Source: Pochonia chlamydosporia 170
Lineage: Eukaryota > Ascomycota > Sordariomycetes > Hypocreales > Clavicipitaceae
Assembly: GCF_001653235.2 (NCBI RefSeq)
Contig: NC_035796.1
Location: forward strand, 248,001 to 312,000
Reading direction: 5' to 3'
Length of the DNA stretch: 64,000 nucleotides
This document shows, piece by piece, positions 55,324-64,000 of the stretch (its first letter is position 1; each line of letters begins with the position of its first letter). The notes under the pieces are model-generated. The model did no database searches. It saw nothing but the letters and a program-made list of their open reading frames with translations, and was not told the origin of the DNA. The translations under genes were made by a program, and so were the position numbers.

Positions 55324-56436
55324 TCACCAAACAGTTTCGGCAAACCACCTCGCCCGATACAGCATCTGATTCCAAATACTCCGCCTCGACCCCCCCGTAA
55401 GAACAGTCACACTCTTCCCATACGTCTCATTCCAAACAGCCTGCACATAAAGCCCATGCCCATTCTCCAAAAAACTAACACTCTTGATATCCGACCTCGG
55501 CAGATTCGCACCATCAATACCAACCCTCGCACCAAGAGCCTGGAACCCCCGCAGATGCGCCTCCTGCACCGCACTCCCATGCACAAACGTATCCTCGTCC
55601 ATGTCGTAGAGATGGATATCCAGGTCCGTCGAGATGAGAAGCTTGCGCTGGTTAGGAATAGGCGTCATGGCATGCGAGCCATCCCACCAGGGGGTGTTGC
55701 CGCCCCATTCTGACGTGAGGTGCACGGCGGGCGTAATCACCCTCGTCTGGGGTGTGGTTTGGAACCATCCATTCTGGTAGGTGTACGAGTTGAGGATGCT
55801 GGTTGAGCCTTGAGCCAGTGGTGATCTATCATTGCCCGCCGCCCAGAGGAGGTTGTTGTCCGGTTCCCAGAGGAGGGCGTGCACGGCAGGAATACCATCT
55901 AGTGTCTGGGTAGGCTGGGAAAACGGCTGCGAGCCCCATCTGTTGAAGATTTTGATATTCCCCGTCAATTCGCTCGTCGTTGTGGCGATGGCTACTTTCC
56001 CATCGGGAAGCAGTTCCACGGTGTGGGAGTTCTCCATGCCGTCTCGGTTGAGACACACCCCAAAGGTGATTTGCTTATCGTCAGCCCGTCCGGGATGATG
56101 GTTGATGATGATAGCACCGTAGCCGTAGATGGCGAGGACGCTCTGCCCGTTCTCTGCCCATTTCACTTCCGGGACGGCGCACCCGCCTCCTCGGCATGCA
56201 TCGTGTAGACACTGTCGAAGCTGGGGGGACACGTTTTTACCGCTGCTGACGTTCCATGTCCATGATGGTCGGCCGTTTGTATCGTGAATAACAATCTGGG
56301 CTTCAGAGGTTGGCGAGCCGAACAGACCGGTTATGATTTGGTCGTTATTCTTGTTGGGAGACTGTGCTGGGCTTGCCGTCACTGGTATGGAAGCCAGGAG
56401 AAGCGACCAAATGGAGGGTAATCCAGGACTCTTCAT
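55324..56436 (-). CDS. secreted beta-propeller-like protein
   Basis: An intronless frame of 370 residues, starting at the ATG at 56436 because a signal peptide follows at once (MKSPGLPSIWSLLLASIPVT, then ASPAQS). An upstream ATG at 56472 would place charged residues before the signal. The mature part has regularly spaced strand-turn units (SVLAIYGYGAIIINHH, GKVAIATTTSELTGNIKIFN, PAVHALLWEPDNNLLWAAGN, KLLISTDLDIHLYDMDEDTF). These resemble blades of a WD40/NHL-type propeller. Asp-Gly and Trp-Asn motifs recur. A CLHDACRGGGC stretch may form disulfides. No catalytic motif is visible. It may be one of the bacterial-like DUF6528 propellers found in fungi; that assignment is tentative. Confidence 0.75.
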   Translation of the reverse strand: MKSPGLPSIWSLLLASIPVTASPAQSPNKNNDQIITGLFGSPTSEAQIVIHDTNGRPSWTWNVSSGKNVSPQLRQCLHDACRGGGCAVPEVKWAENGQSVLAIYGYGAIIINHHPGRADDKQITFGVCLNRDGMENSHTVELLPDGKVAIATTTSELTGNIKIFNRWGSQPFSQPTQTLDGIPAVHALLWEPDNNLLWAAGNDRSPLAQGSTSILNSYTYQNGWFQTTPQTRVITPAVHLTSEWGGNTPWWDGSHAMTPIPNQRKLLISTDLDIHLYDMDEDTFVHGSAVQEAHLRGFQALGARVGIDGANLPRSDIKSVSFLENGHGLYVQAVWNETYGKSVTVLTGGSRRSIWNQMLYRARWFAETVW

Positions 56437-59104
56437 ATTAACGATAGACAAAAAAAAATCACTTCTTTCCAATTTCTTTTTTTCCTACAGCGATTTTGAT
56501 GCCGGACGGGCAGACCACCGCCTCTTTTAACCTCCTCGCCATGAATATCATCCCGGCTCAAGCATCAAGGCAATTACGTGTCCCGACGCAGGATGAACTG
56601 TATCCAAGACACAAATCCGCATGATGGCTTGAAATCATTGCATAGCAAAACCTCGTATAAGTTCCCCAGCCGCTGGACGAATTGCAACTAAAGCGCTACC
56701 AAAAGAAACGAGCCGTGGTCAGCCACCAAGCCATTTTTCCTTTTTGTGAAGAAAAACTCGGAACCAGCTATCCGCGACGGCTGGAAATCGACTAACCGCG
56801 CACGTCCCTGTAATCGAGACAGCTGGTGCCAGAGCAATCTGTAATAAATGTCAGGGGTGGCTGGTTCATAATTGCGGTCAGAGTGTGCGAAAAGCTGGTG
56901 AGTCCGAAGTCTGACAGTTGGCATTTTTGACTCTGGAGATGCATAAGACACAATGGATTGACTGGACCGCCACGGGCCGCCTCATTTGTCGGTATGTCGG
57001 GCAGCGGGCGTTTTTGTAACGCGTGTTTGCTCCAGCTGTGCCTGAGCTGAAGAATATTGGTTGGCGGCTGGGACTTGACGGCCGTTGGAGAAAGTATGTT
57101 TGCTGTTGCGTGAGATTCGTTGTGAGTGCGGATTTGTGTGGGATGCAAGAATAGAGTTTATTGTGTTGAGGGTGTAAGCGGATTGTATTACGGGCTGGAC
57201 TATCGACGGCCGAGATGGATGTCGGCCACACTTGGGGGCATAAGACGTCGATTGTAAGAAGATCTTCTACGTGATTGTAGTCTGATGTGATCGACAAGTC
57301 TGTAGCCGGATATCCAACATGGAAAAATAGTCGAGGATGAATCTAACCTCCGACAAACCTTGTATGCCGCCGATCCAGCTCATGCCATAAACGCAGGATA
57401 AATGACGCCATCAACAAAAAGCAGCCTTCTTGCAAGTCGTATTGCGGCCATAAGTCTGCCGGGAATACAAAGCCACATACATGTTGCAGCCCTGACATCA
57501 AGGGCGGCGCAATGTCAAGCAACAAGTAGGTCTGCGCTGCCAAAAATAGTTAATTCTCGGAAGTACGCTTATCGCTTTACTCATTCCCAATTTTTGGGTA
57601 TATCTGGCGTCCGTGAAGAGGATGGCATAAATGCAAATACAAGCTGCTTCATCGAGATATTGGAACAAATAGCATGACGATTTCGAACAATACTCAATTT
57701 CAACACGCACTTATCATAGCTGACGCACAAGCTATGACAGCCAAGATGGCATCAACACTAATGATCATCATGCATACGTTCCGGTCCGAAGATCATGCAG
57801 CTTCGTCAGTGAAACCATATGACATAACCTACTTTACTGATGAATTTTCTAGGAGGATAATGCATGCAAGTAGCGAGTCAGCTCAACTCCACGCAGCTTC
57901 ATATCAAGGGACAATAAGACGAATACCATCTGTTACAGCCGTAACCTCACATTCTGTAACATCCATACTATTAGTCTCACCGGCCTTGAAGATGGTAAAT
58001 GGCCCAGGATGCCAATGCATATTGTTGACCCAGAGGAAAGCAGGCTGCTGCTGCTGATGAACCTGACTTGAAGCTGCTAAGCTTGCTGCTACTGCTCCCG
58101 ACGGACTCTTCACTTCTCTCCCTCCCTTCATTCGTTCCGTTCGTTCATTCTTTTCCTTCATCCTTTGGCTCTTCGACGTGGAATTCAGTGATTTCCTCCA
58201 AGAGCTCTCGGTGAGCTTCGACCTACGGCAAGCTTTTCGCTTCAAATATTGCATCGGTTTCCCCTCCGTAATCACAGCACATTCACAGAAGGAGGTATAT
58301 TAATATTTACTTCCTACATAACTAAAACCAGCACTCCTTGTCTCTACCACAGAGAACCCCAATACATGTCAATACCTCATCACCGATAAATTGCACGAGC
58401 ATATAAACATCATTGCATTCTCATGATATCCATGGGAAGCGGCGTGACAGTTCAACGACCAACACCGTGATACCAAACGCCGTATCAACATCCCAATGAC
58501 GTACGCCATCTCAAAATGGTCGCATCACAGACCGTAAAACTTGTCTAAAAGGCGTACTAAGGTGTTGCATACGAAATTGCCTGCTGGTTATCTAGCTGCG
58601 AAAATCCTGTATGAAGCTACTAAGGGGATAAACCCCTTTTATCGACTACTTGCCGGAGACTTTTCAAGTTCAACTAACCTAAGAGGTTGAGATGCCTCAT
58701 ATACATCATTTACATAGGCAGCGGGATGCTACCCATGCGGTTGAATCTCGTAATGCTGGCAAAGGTCCCTTCCTAATCAACCAGACTACGAATGGAATGG
58801 ACGTGAGCTGAGGCAAACAAAACGGCGTAGTTTCAGTGCATTGGAAAGAACTTCATCTTCTTTGGCACACAGAATACAACTGGACTTGGTAGAGAAGAAC
58901 TTCGCGTTCTCGGAACATGGAATATAGGTAGACCCATGACAGAACATCTTCACATTCTTGAAACATAGAATATCATCTACGTCACACAGCTAGTAAACGT
59001 TTAAACACTCATCCACAATGAACCAGGCAACATCCTTGTAACGCCAAGTCCACGGCCAAACCAGACTACCATCCCCTAAACAAATAAACATAATCACCCA
59101 CCAA
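56437..59104. other. 2.7-kb intergenic region, no gene recognised
   Basis: Upstream of the propeller-like gene and downstream of the GPI-type gene. A 123-codon frame (57904-58275, minus) has no supporting features. Imperfect repeats of a GAACATxGAATAT-like sequence lie near 58905-58975. Confidence 0.5.
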
Positions 59105-59929
59105 CTAAATAAACATAACCGCCCCAAAGGCCATCATAACAACCGTCGTAACGCCCGCCCAAAACACAGCCCTCCCCCCATGCAACACAACCGTAGGCGT
59201 CGCAGCAGCCGAAGTCGTACCCGATCCAGTGGAGGTAGTAGGAGATCCATTCGAGGTCGTACCCGCATTCGAAGTGGTAGGAGATCCCGTCGGAGTAGTA
59301 ACAGACGAACCACTCCCCGAAGTAGAAGTCTCAGTCTTCGAAACGCTCTCCGTCCCCGTAGGCTCAGACACTAAAATCCGTCAGCAAAATCCCCAGCCCG
59401 ATTTTAAGGGACCATACAAGCAAACGTAGTCCTATAAAACGTCCTTGGCTCCTCCCTAAACGCAGCAGTAGCATAACACAAAACCGCAGAACTCGCCCTC
59501 CCCCCACGTGACTCATACACCGTCGCCGTCTCACACCTATCAAGATCACTACCAACATTAGCTTTTCACCTTCACCCACAACACAAAACTCACCAGTTCA
59601 AGTGCGAGCCGTCATTGTACATGATACTGTTGGAGCGGCAGGCTGTCGGGAAGGCGCTTCCCTTGTGACAGTTCGCGAAGGAGGAGAGCGTGCTGTATGA
59701 CGCGCCGGGGAGGCATGCGGATGTGAACCCTGTTGAATTAGTTTTTGCTATGGGATTTGGAGAGTGAAAACGTACATTTTCCTTGGAATGTGTACCAGCC
59801 TAGTATTCCTGCTGCGTCGGCTGTGGGCGTGGGTGAAGGAGTGGTTATTGGGTCGGGGTTGTTGTTGATGGGGGATTGGGCGTCCGTGCTGGCTGCGGTG
59901 AGGGCAGCGAGAAGGGGGAGAAACTTCAT
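59105..59929 (-). CDS. GPI-anchored-type Ser/Thr-rich cell surface protein
   Basis: Four exons, 59776-59929, 59594-59729, 59418-59536 and 59105-59370, give about 224 residues. The start has a signal peptide (MKFLPLLAALTAASTDAQ). A short Pro/Thr linker leads to a Cys-containing ectodomain (GWYTFQGKW, CLPGASYSTLSSFANCHKGS, TACRSNSIMYNDGSHLNW, CETATVYES). Then comes a Ser/Thr/Gly-rich stalk (GTTSNGSPTTSTGSGTTSAA) and a C-terminal hydrophobic end (AVFWAGVTTVVMMAFGAVMFI) without following charges. That is the pattern for GPI attachment at the cell wall or plasma membrane. The second and third acceptors have alternatives nearby, so single residues at the junctions are uncertain. The function is unknown. 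Confidence 0.75.
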
Positions 59930-60565
59930 GTTGGTTCGATGAATGTGTCGTGGTGTCGAAATTGACGAGAATTCGAGGATGATGATGTGAAGTTTCGAGT
60001 AAGTAGCGGCTAGAGGTAGAAGTGGACTTATAGTCAAAGTTTGAGATGCAAGAGGATGGACAATCCAGAGTTGGAAGAATTAAAATACGGACACTTGCAC
60101 ATGCAGGAAGACAGTCAGCCCAAATCAAGATATCCAATGACGAAAAGTGTCGGAGATCAATGATGCCTCAACTGGCTCCAAAAAGCAGGCGGAGACGATC
60201 CAACTGCCCGATTTGTGCATCCCGACTCAGTCAATACCACTTCCCCAGTTGATGCTAGTGCCGTCAATGCGGTGCACCGGTCTTAAACCCAATATAGAAG
60301 CTTATTTGCGAACTGTTTCAAACTACAGTACCAAACGGACGGATATAGACTAGAAACACACTGTCCAGTACCTAGGGAGGTGAATCTACAAGAGAAAAAC
60401 AACAGTCTACATGAAACCGCACGGGAGGCAAGTCAAGTCAAATCGCTTTGTTGCAGTATCTGCATCTACATATACACGCTATGATGTCCCACAGCAGCAA
60501 AGCCGCCTCCAAAAAAGAGAGAACTTGTCACGTCGTTTCTACGCGACAGAGTCTTGCTCTTTCCC
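59930..60565. other. intergenic, nothing recognised
   Basis: This holds the 5' flank of the GPI-type gene and the 3' flank of the acidic-repeat frame. No other feature is seen. Confidence 0.5.
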
Positions 60566-61063
60566 TTAATCCTGTCCTTGATCTTCTCCTTGGTCCTCCC
60601 CTTGATCATCCCCTTGATCTTCCCCTTGGTCCTCCCCTTGGTCTTCCCCTTGGTCTTCCTCTGGGTCTTCCTCTGGGTCTTCCTCTGGGTCTTCCTCTTG
60701 GTCCTCCCTCCCAGAGCCTTCATCTTCAGCCTCATTCACCTCGCCTGATTGCTGAGTTTCTGCTTCGGTCTCTCCCACGGCAGTCGCGCGTTGAGCGGGA
60801 ATCCGATGGGGTGCAGCTAGTGGTGTGCCTGCAAAATCCCGAGCAACAATCTGGTCTTGAAAAAGACTAGCCGTCCATTGTCTCCACCCTGTCAGGTCCT
60901 CTTCTCGATACTGTCTGCCTAGCCGCGCCAGAAATAGCCGGTTCCGCCGTAGCCTTGCCTGGATAGCGTCTTCGCGGCTATGAAAAAAGGATGGCGGATC
61001 TACTCGTAGATAACACGGTGCAGAGCTGGCCCGGGCACGGCGTTCAAAGTCATCCATGGGCAT
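60566..61063 (-). CDS. acidic-repeat open frame downstream of, and in frame with, the Usp gene
   Basis: From the first ATG (61063) this frame codes 165 residues. The frame is open further upstream, back to the stop codon of the Usp gene (61457-61459), so the full open stretch is 296 codons. The middle part looks like real protein: CYLRVDPPSFFHSREDAIQA, LRRNRLFLARLGRQYREEDL and TGWRQWTASLFQDQIVARDF. The end is a run of four-residue acidic repeats (QGED and PEED). It could be a separate gene, a readthrough extension of the Usp protein, or the end of the Usp gene reached by an unrecognised intron. The choice of the ATG is therefore tentative. Confidence 0.45.
   Translation of the reverse strand: MPMDDFERRARASSAPCYLRVDPPSFFHSREDAIQARLRRNRLFLARLGRQYREEDLTGWRQWTASLFQDQIVARDFAGTPLAAPHRIPAQRATAVGETEAETQQSGEVNEAEDEGSGREDQEEDPEEDPEEDPEEDQGEDQGEDQGEDQGDDQGEDQGEDQGQD
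60577..60708. repeat. 12-nt coding minisatellite, 11 units
   Basis: Eleven head-to-tail 12-nt units such as CTTGGTCTTCCC and CTGGGTCTTCCT. On the minus strand they encode the PEED and QGED tetrapeptides of the acidic-repeat frame. Units fall into two sub-blocks by sequence, which suggests two rounds of expansion. Confidence 0.9.
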
Positions 61064-61456
61064 TGGATATGACACTTCTGAGCTGCGCTGGATTTGGGAG
61101 CCCCCATTTGGCTCGTCAATCGTGACGACGTGTATGTCCGGTTGTGGGAGAACGGCGCTGGCACGATTGTCGCTACTGCTGTCGCTGTCGCCGTCTTGCT
61201 TGTTGATGTGTTCGAGGGACTGCTGCCGGCTCTCCTGCACCAGACCATTCGAATCATGCGCTTCATGTGCACAAGAGTCCAATGCTACCGGGATATCCAC
61301 AGAGACGTCATGGCACGATGGCTGGACAGGCTCTATGCGTCGCCGATCCTTTGGAGGCGGCGGCCAGTCACACGCTTCGTCATCATGGCTGCCATCGAAG
61401 CCAAGATTTGTGCCACCACCGTTGTCAGGGTCCAAATTATCGCAAAGCCACGGCTT

Positions 61457-62621
61457 CTATGACGCTTCTTTGGACTCTTGGGCCTCATCTGACTCTTCCT
61501 CATCTTCATTGTCCACACCCTTTCTAAGGGCGGCAGCCTCTCCAACTTCCATCTTGTGTAGTTGTTCCAGCTTCTGTTGCTGATCAAGCGCATCCAGTCC
61601 GTCCACAACGTCAAACTCCTCCTCTTCTTCTTCTTCCTCTTCTTCGGTATCGCCTCCAGCACTCCCCGGTGACCGCTCTAGCGGCTGTCTCTCCGGCGTG
61701 CCATTAACAGCTGGGTTGGGACTCGACGGGCGAGAGCGTGGGAGTAAGCTGTCTCGCAGCGGCTTGATTGTCGGGTCAAAGGCGGCCGGCAGCCCCAGCA
61801 CCTTGGCAACTTGGTGTGCCTCTTCGTCTGGCGAAGCCTGTGGTTCTAATTCGTACAAACTGCTAGTTTCGCTGTCGGCTTCGTGCAGGCCATGGGTGGC
61901 TGCGAGCATTCCCAAATAAGTCTGGCGAGTCGTGTCGTTGGCACGCTTCACCTTCTTCTTTATGCGCTTCTCTGTCGGGCGGACGACAACGACGGGAACT
62001 GGCGAGTATTGTAGACAGTATTTCGAAAAGGAATTGCGAGAATTGACCAGTCCTTGAATGCCACCCAGTGAGCGACCTCTAGTGCCAACAATGAGCATGG
62101 CTGGCTGGTACATTTGAATCTACAGGGCAAAATGCAGAGCAAAAGGTTAGTGTCTCAGTCGTGCATGAGGGCATGTCAGTCAGCTAGGGCAGGGAAAGAC
62201 ATTCTGCACGTACCAGCTTCTGGAAGGTTGCATGTAATTTGCCGACGGCGTACTCGAGGACGAAGCTGATGGCGCGATTGGCACCGTTCTTGGCCAAAAT
62301 GTTTTGCATAACATTGGCCGCATCTTCTTGGTACTGTTTATCATTGTAGCGAATTTCCTTTTCGATGACCCGGACGCAGACAATTTCATCGCCATCGTCG
62401 ACCAGCTCGTCGAGTAACCACTGAATCGCATAGTCGGAGTAGGAATGCTCATCAACGCCGACCATGAAGCTGCGTGATCTGCGTCGAGCTTGGTAGCCCT
62501 TGTGTCGAACGTTGAGAGTCAATGAGAGGGTGTTGTTCTTGGTTGCCTCTCCACTGGGGACATTGTCGAATCCAACGTGATGCTGAAACCTGTTGTTTTT
62601 GGTCTCGGTTAGCGTCGCCAT
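61457..62621 (-). CDS. universal stress protein (Usp) domain protein
   Basis: Two exons, 62214-62621 and 61457-62119, with a 94-nt intron, give 356 residues. The Usp domain spans about residues 50-190. It starts at FMVGVDEHSYSDYAIQWLLD and ends in the ATP-loop region MLIVGTRGRSLGGIQGLVNS, with the terminal strand YSPVPVVVVRP. The intron lies between the two halves of the domain and joins KL to IQMYQPAML in frame, as the fold requires. The C-terminal third is disordered, with a run of ten Glu and a helical stretch (QQQKLEQLHKMEVGEAAALR). The stop TAG at 61457-61459 is followed in the same frame by a further 296 open codons. Known fungal Usp proteins of this layout have been linked to stress signalling, but no partner is visible here. 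Confidence 0.88.
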
Positions 62622-64000
62622 TGTGCGGGAAATGAGACAGCCTTGCAGCCGTGGTAAATCGGGTGAACAAGAGCAATGAGGTAGAGATGAATAATGTTGG
62701 GTAGTAATGATAAATAAAATAAAGTAAAATAAAAACAGCGACAAAGGCAACCAAAATCGTAATCAAGAGAAAGAGGAGTAGTGGCAGGAGAAGAGGAGGC
62801 TTAGGCGTGGGAAGTTGAGCATGTGAGTGGACGAGAACAGTCAACTTTGACTTGCCCAGACTTGACCAGACTTGACTTGACACTTAAAAAACCATGACTC
62901 CACCACCGTGGCGGCCACAATAGACTCAGTTAGTGTCTTCAACTAGCCTGAGCTCAGTTCGTCTGCGGCCACTCAAGAGCAAAAGATCCTGGTCAAGGAA
63001 TGAAGTATGGTGCTTATGCACCCACTCAACTCTGCCACCACCGTATTGAATCAATGTGCGACCAGACCCCATTGCCTGGCCTTGTCATGAAGCTGGCCTT
63101 GCCTTGTTCAGACGAGAGGGGAGGAGAGGAGAGGGTCCAGTCCAGTCCAGTCGAGGCAAGCCCCGCGTGCGGCCAGGTGCGCTCACGGTGGCGACTGTTC
63201 ACTTGAGCAGTCCAGATGTCTGGTCTGGTCAGGCCAGAAATGACATCCATGCATGCCATGCTCTCCCGTGCCATACCAGGCTGTGGGCTGTTCATGCTTG
63301 GCTGCTGACTTGCAGCGGGGTAGAAGGGATGGGCGCCGAGTGGATTCTTACTCCTCATCCTCACCCTCACTCCGTGCAGTGCAGCACTTAAAATTATACT
63401 GATAATTGATGAGAAGTGTCGAGTCGTCCGTCTGGTGTCAGGTTGCTTCAAGGCAGCAGCAGCAGCAACAGCAACTTCAGTGGAGACTGTAACTATCTTG
63501 AGACTCAAGCCTCAAAACAGGTCGAGTCTGGTCAAGTGGATCACGGCATGTCTTTCAAACAACGCTCGCAGCCAGATGAGGCAGGCAGACCACCAAACTG
63601 CGACCAAGCCAGGATCAATTGCTGTGCGCTGCCATAATAATAAAAGCAACAATCCGCGCAAACAAAGGTCGCTTAGACATGCTGATACAGCCAAGACATT
63701 GGAGGAGTGAGGCAGATAAATTGAAAATGCGCCAGAGTACGTCGCTGGCAAGTCCAGATCATGGCATGAATTGAGAAGGGCATCGCATCAAATCAACAAC
63801 AAACAGCACAAGGCGGGCACTCGTCCCGTCACCTGAACTGCCGTCCACTCATCCACTCCCTCCTGATGATGATGATGGGCTGTGGCACTAGCACTTGCAC
63901 TGGCCCTAGCACTGGCACAGGCACAGGTACTGTGGGCATGGCCGACATCATGGTGCATTTAGCCGACGAGATCTCAATCACTTGGATCTAAGGTATTCGT
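62622..64000. other. 5' flank of Usp gene to window end, no gene recognised
   Basis: It includes repeated ACTTGACCAGACTTGAC-like sequence (62850-62880) and several CCAGACC/GGTCTGG copies (63058, 63219). Open frames of up to 160 codons overlap on both strands without domains. A gene starting beyond 64000 cannot be excluded. Confidence 0.5.

Noticed and set aside
57904..58275. 123-codon minus-strand frame
   Set aside because: Low-complexity Lys/Glu/Arg start and no recognisable domain; not enough to call a gene.
58615..58650. hairpin AAGGGG-ATAAA-CCCCTT
   Set aside because: A six-base stem with no gene context; expected by chance in a 64-kb sequence.
61440..61520. intron skipping the Usp stop codon
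   Set aside because: The only frame-keeping candidate (GTGGAC to CATAG, 60 nt) has a weak donor and no branch-site match, so it was left as one of three possibilities rather than modelled.
1..64000. CRISPR arrays, rRNA genes, intact transposons
   Set aside because: I looked for direct repeats with spacers, rRNA-like stretches and transposase or reverse transcriptase motifs and saw none. Old degenerate copies could be missed without a search.

Overview
The window is chromosomal DNA of a filamentous ascomycete. Genes are split by many short GT-AG introns (mostly 42-70 nt, several with a CTAAC-like branch site), and the gene set (COP9 subunit 5, eIF4B, Golgi pH regulator, FMP27-type giant protein, UstYa-type protein, HET-like membrane protein) fits Sordariomycetes, most likely Hypocreales. 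The order-level placement is an inference from family resemblance. All gene models below were spliced by hand from reading frame, splice signals and protein resemblance; none has transcript support here.

Region 1 (1-8.4 kb): COP9 signalosome subunit 5 (CSN5), a six-exon membrane protein with a HET-like module, a tRNA-Gln(CTG), and a CorA-like two-helix membrane protein. Region 2 (8.8-16 kb) looks like an accessory locus. It holds a LITAF-like zinc-ribbon membrane protein, a UstYa-type oxidase-like protein, a divergently transcribed small secreted peptide in which all six tyrosines lie in paired Y-x-P motifs, a second secreted protein with acidic tandem repeats and an eight-cysteine domain, and an amidase-signature enzyme. 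The UstYa plus repeat-peptide pair is the best candidate for an undescribed system, a fungal ribosomal peptide (RiPP, dikaritin-like) locus.

Region 3 (16-29 kb): a disordered basic hypothetical protein, an F-box-like protein and a divergent squalene-synthase-like protein, separated by long gene-free stretches. Region 4 (29.4-38.3 kb): one 8.9-kb open frame for an FMP27/BLTP2-type bridge-like lipid transfer protein. Region 5 (41.8-49 kb): a Tim17-like small membrane protein, eIF4B with a predicted 6-nt exon, a Nudix hydrolase and a Golgi pH regulator. Region 6 (53.5-62.6 kb): a four-helix membrane protein, a secreted propeller-like protein, a GPI-anchored-type protein, and a universal stress protein gene whose frame reopens for 296 codons directly after its stop.

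No transposon, CRISPR array, rRNA or bacterial-type operon was seen. Long gene-free stretches (up to 4.6 kb) lie mostly upstream of genes, and several carry copies of a CCAGACC / GGTCTGG motif.
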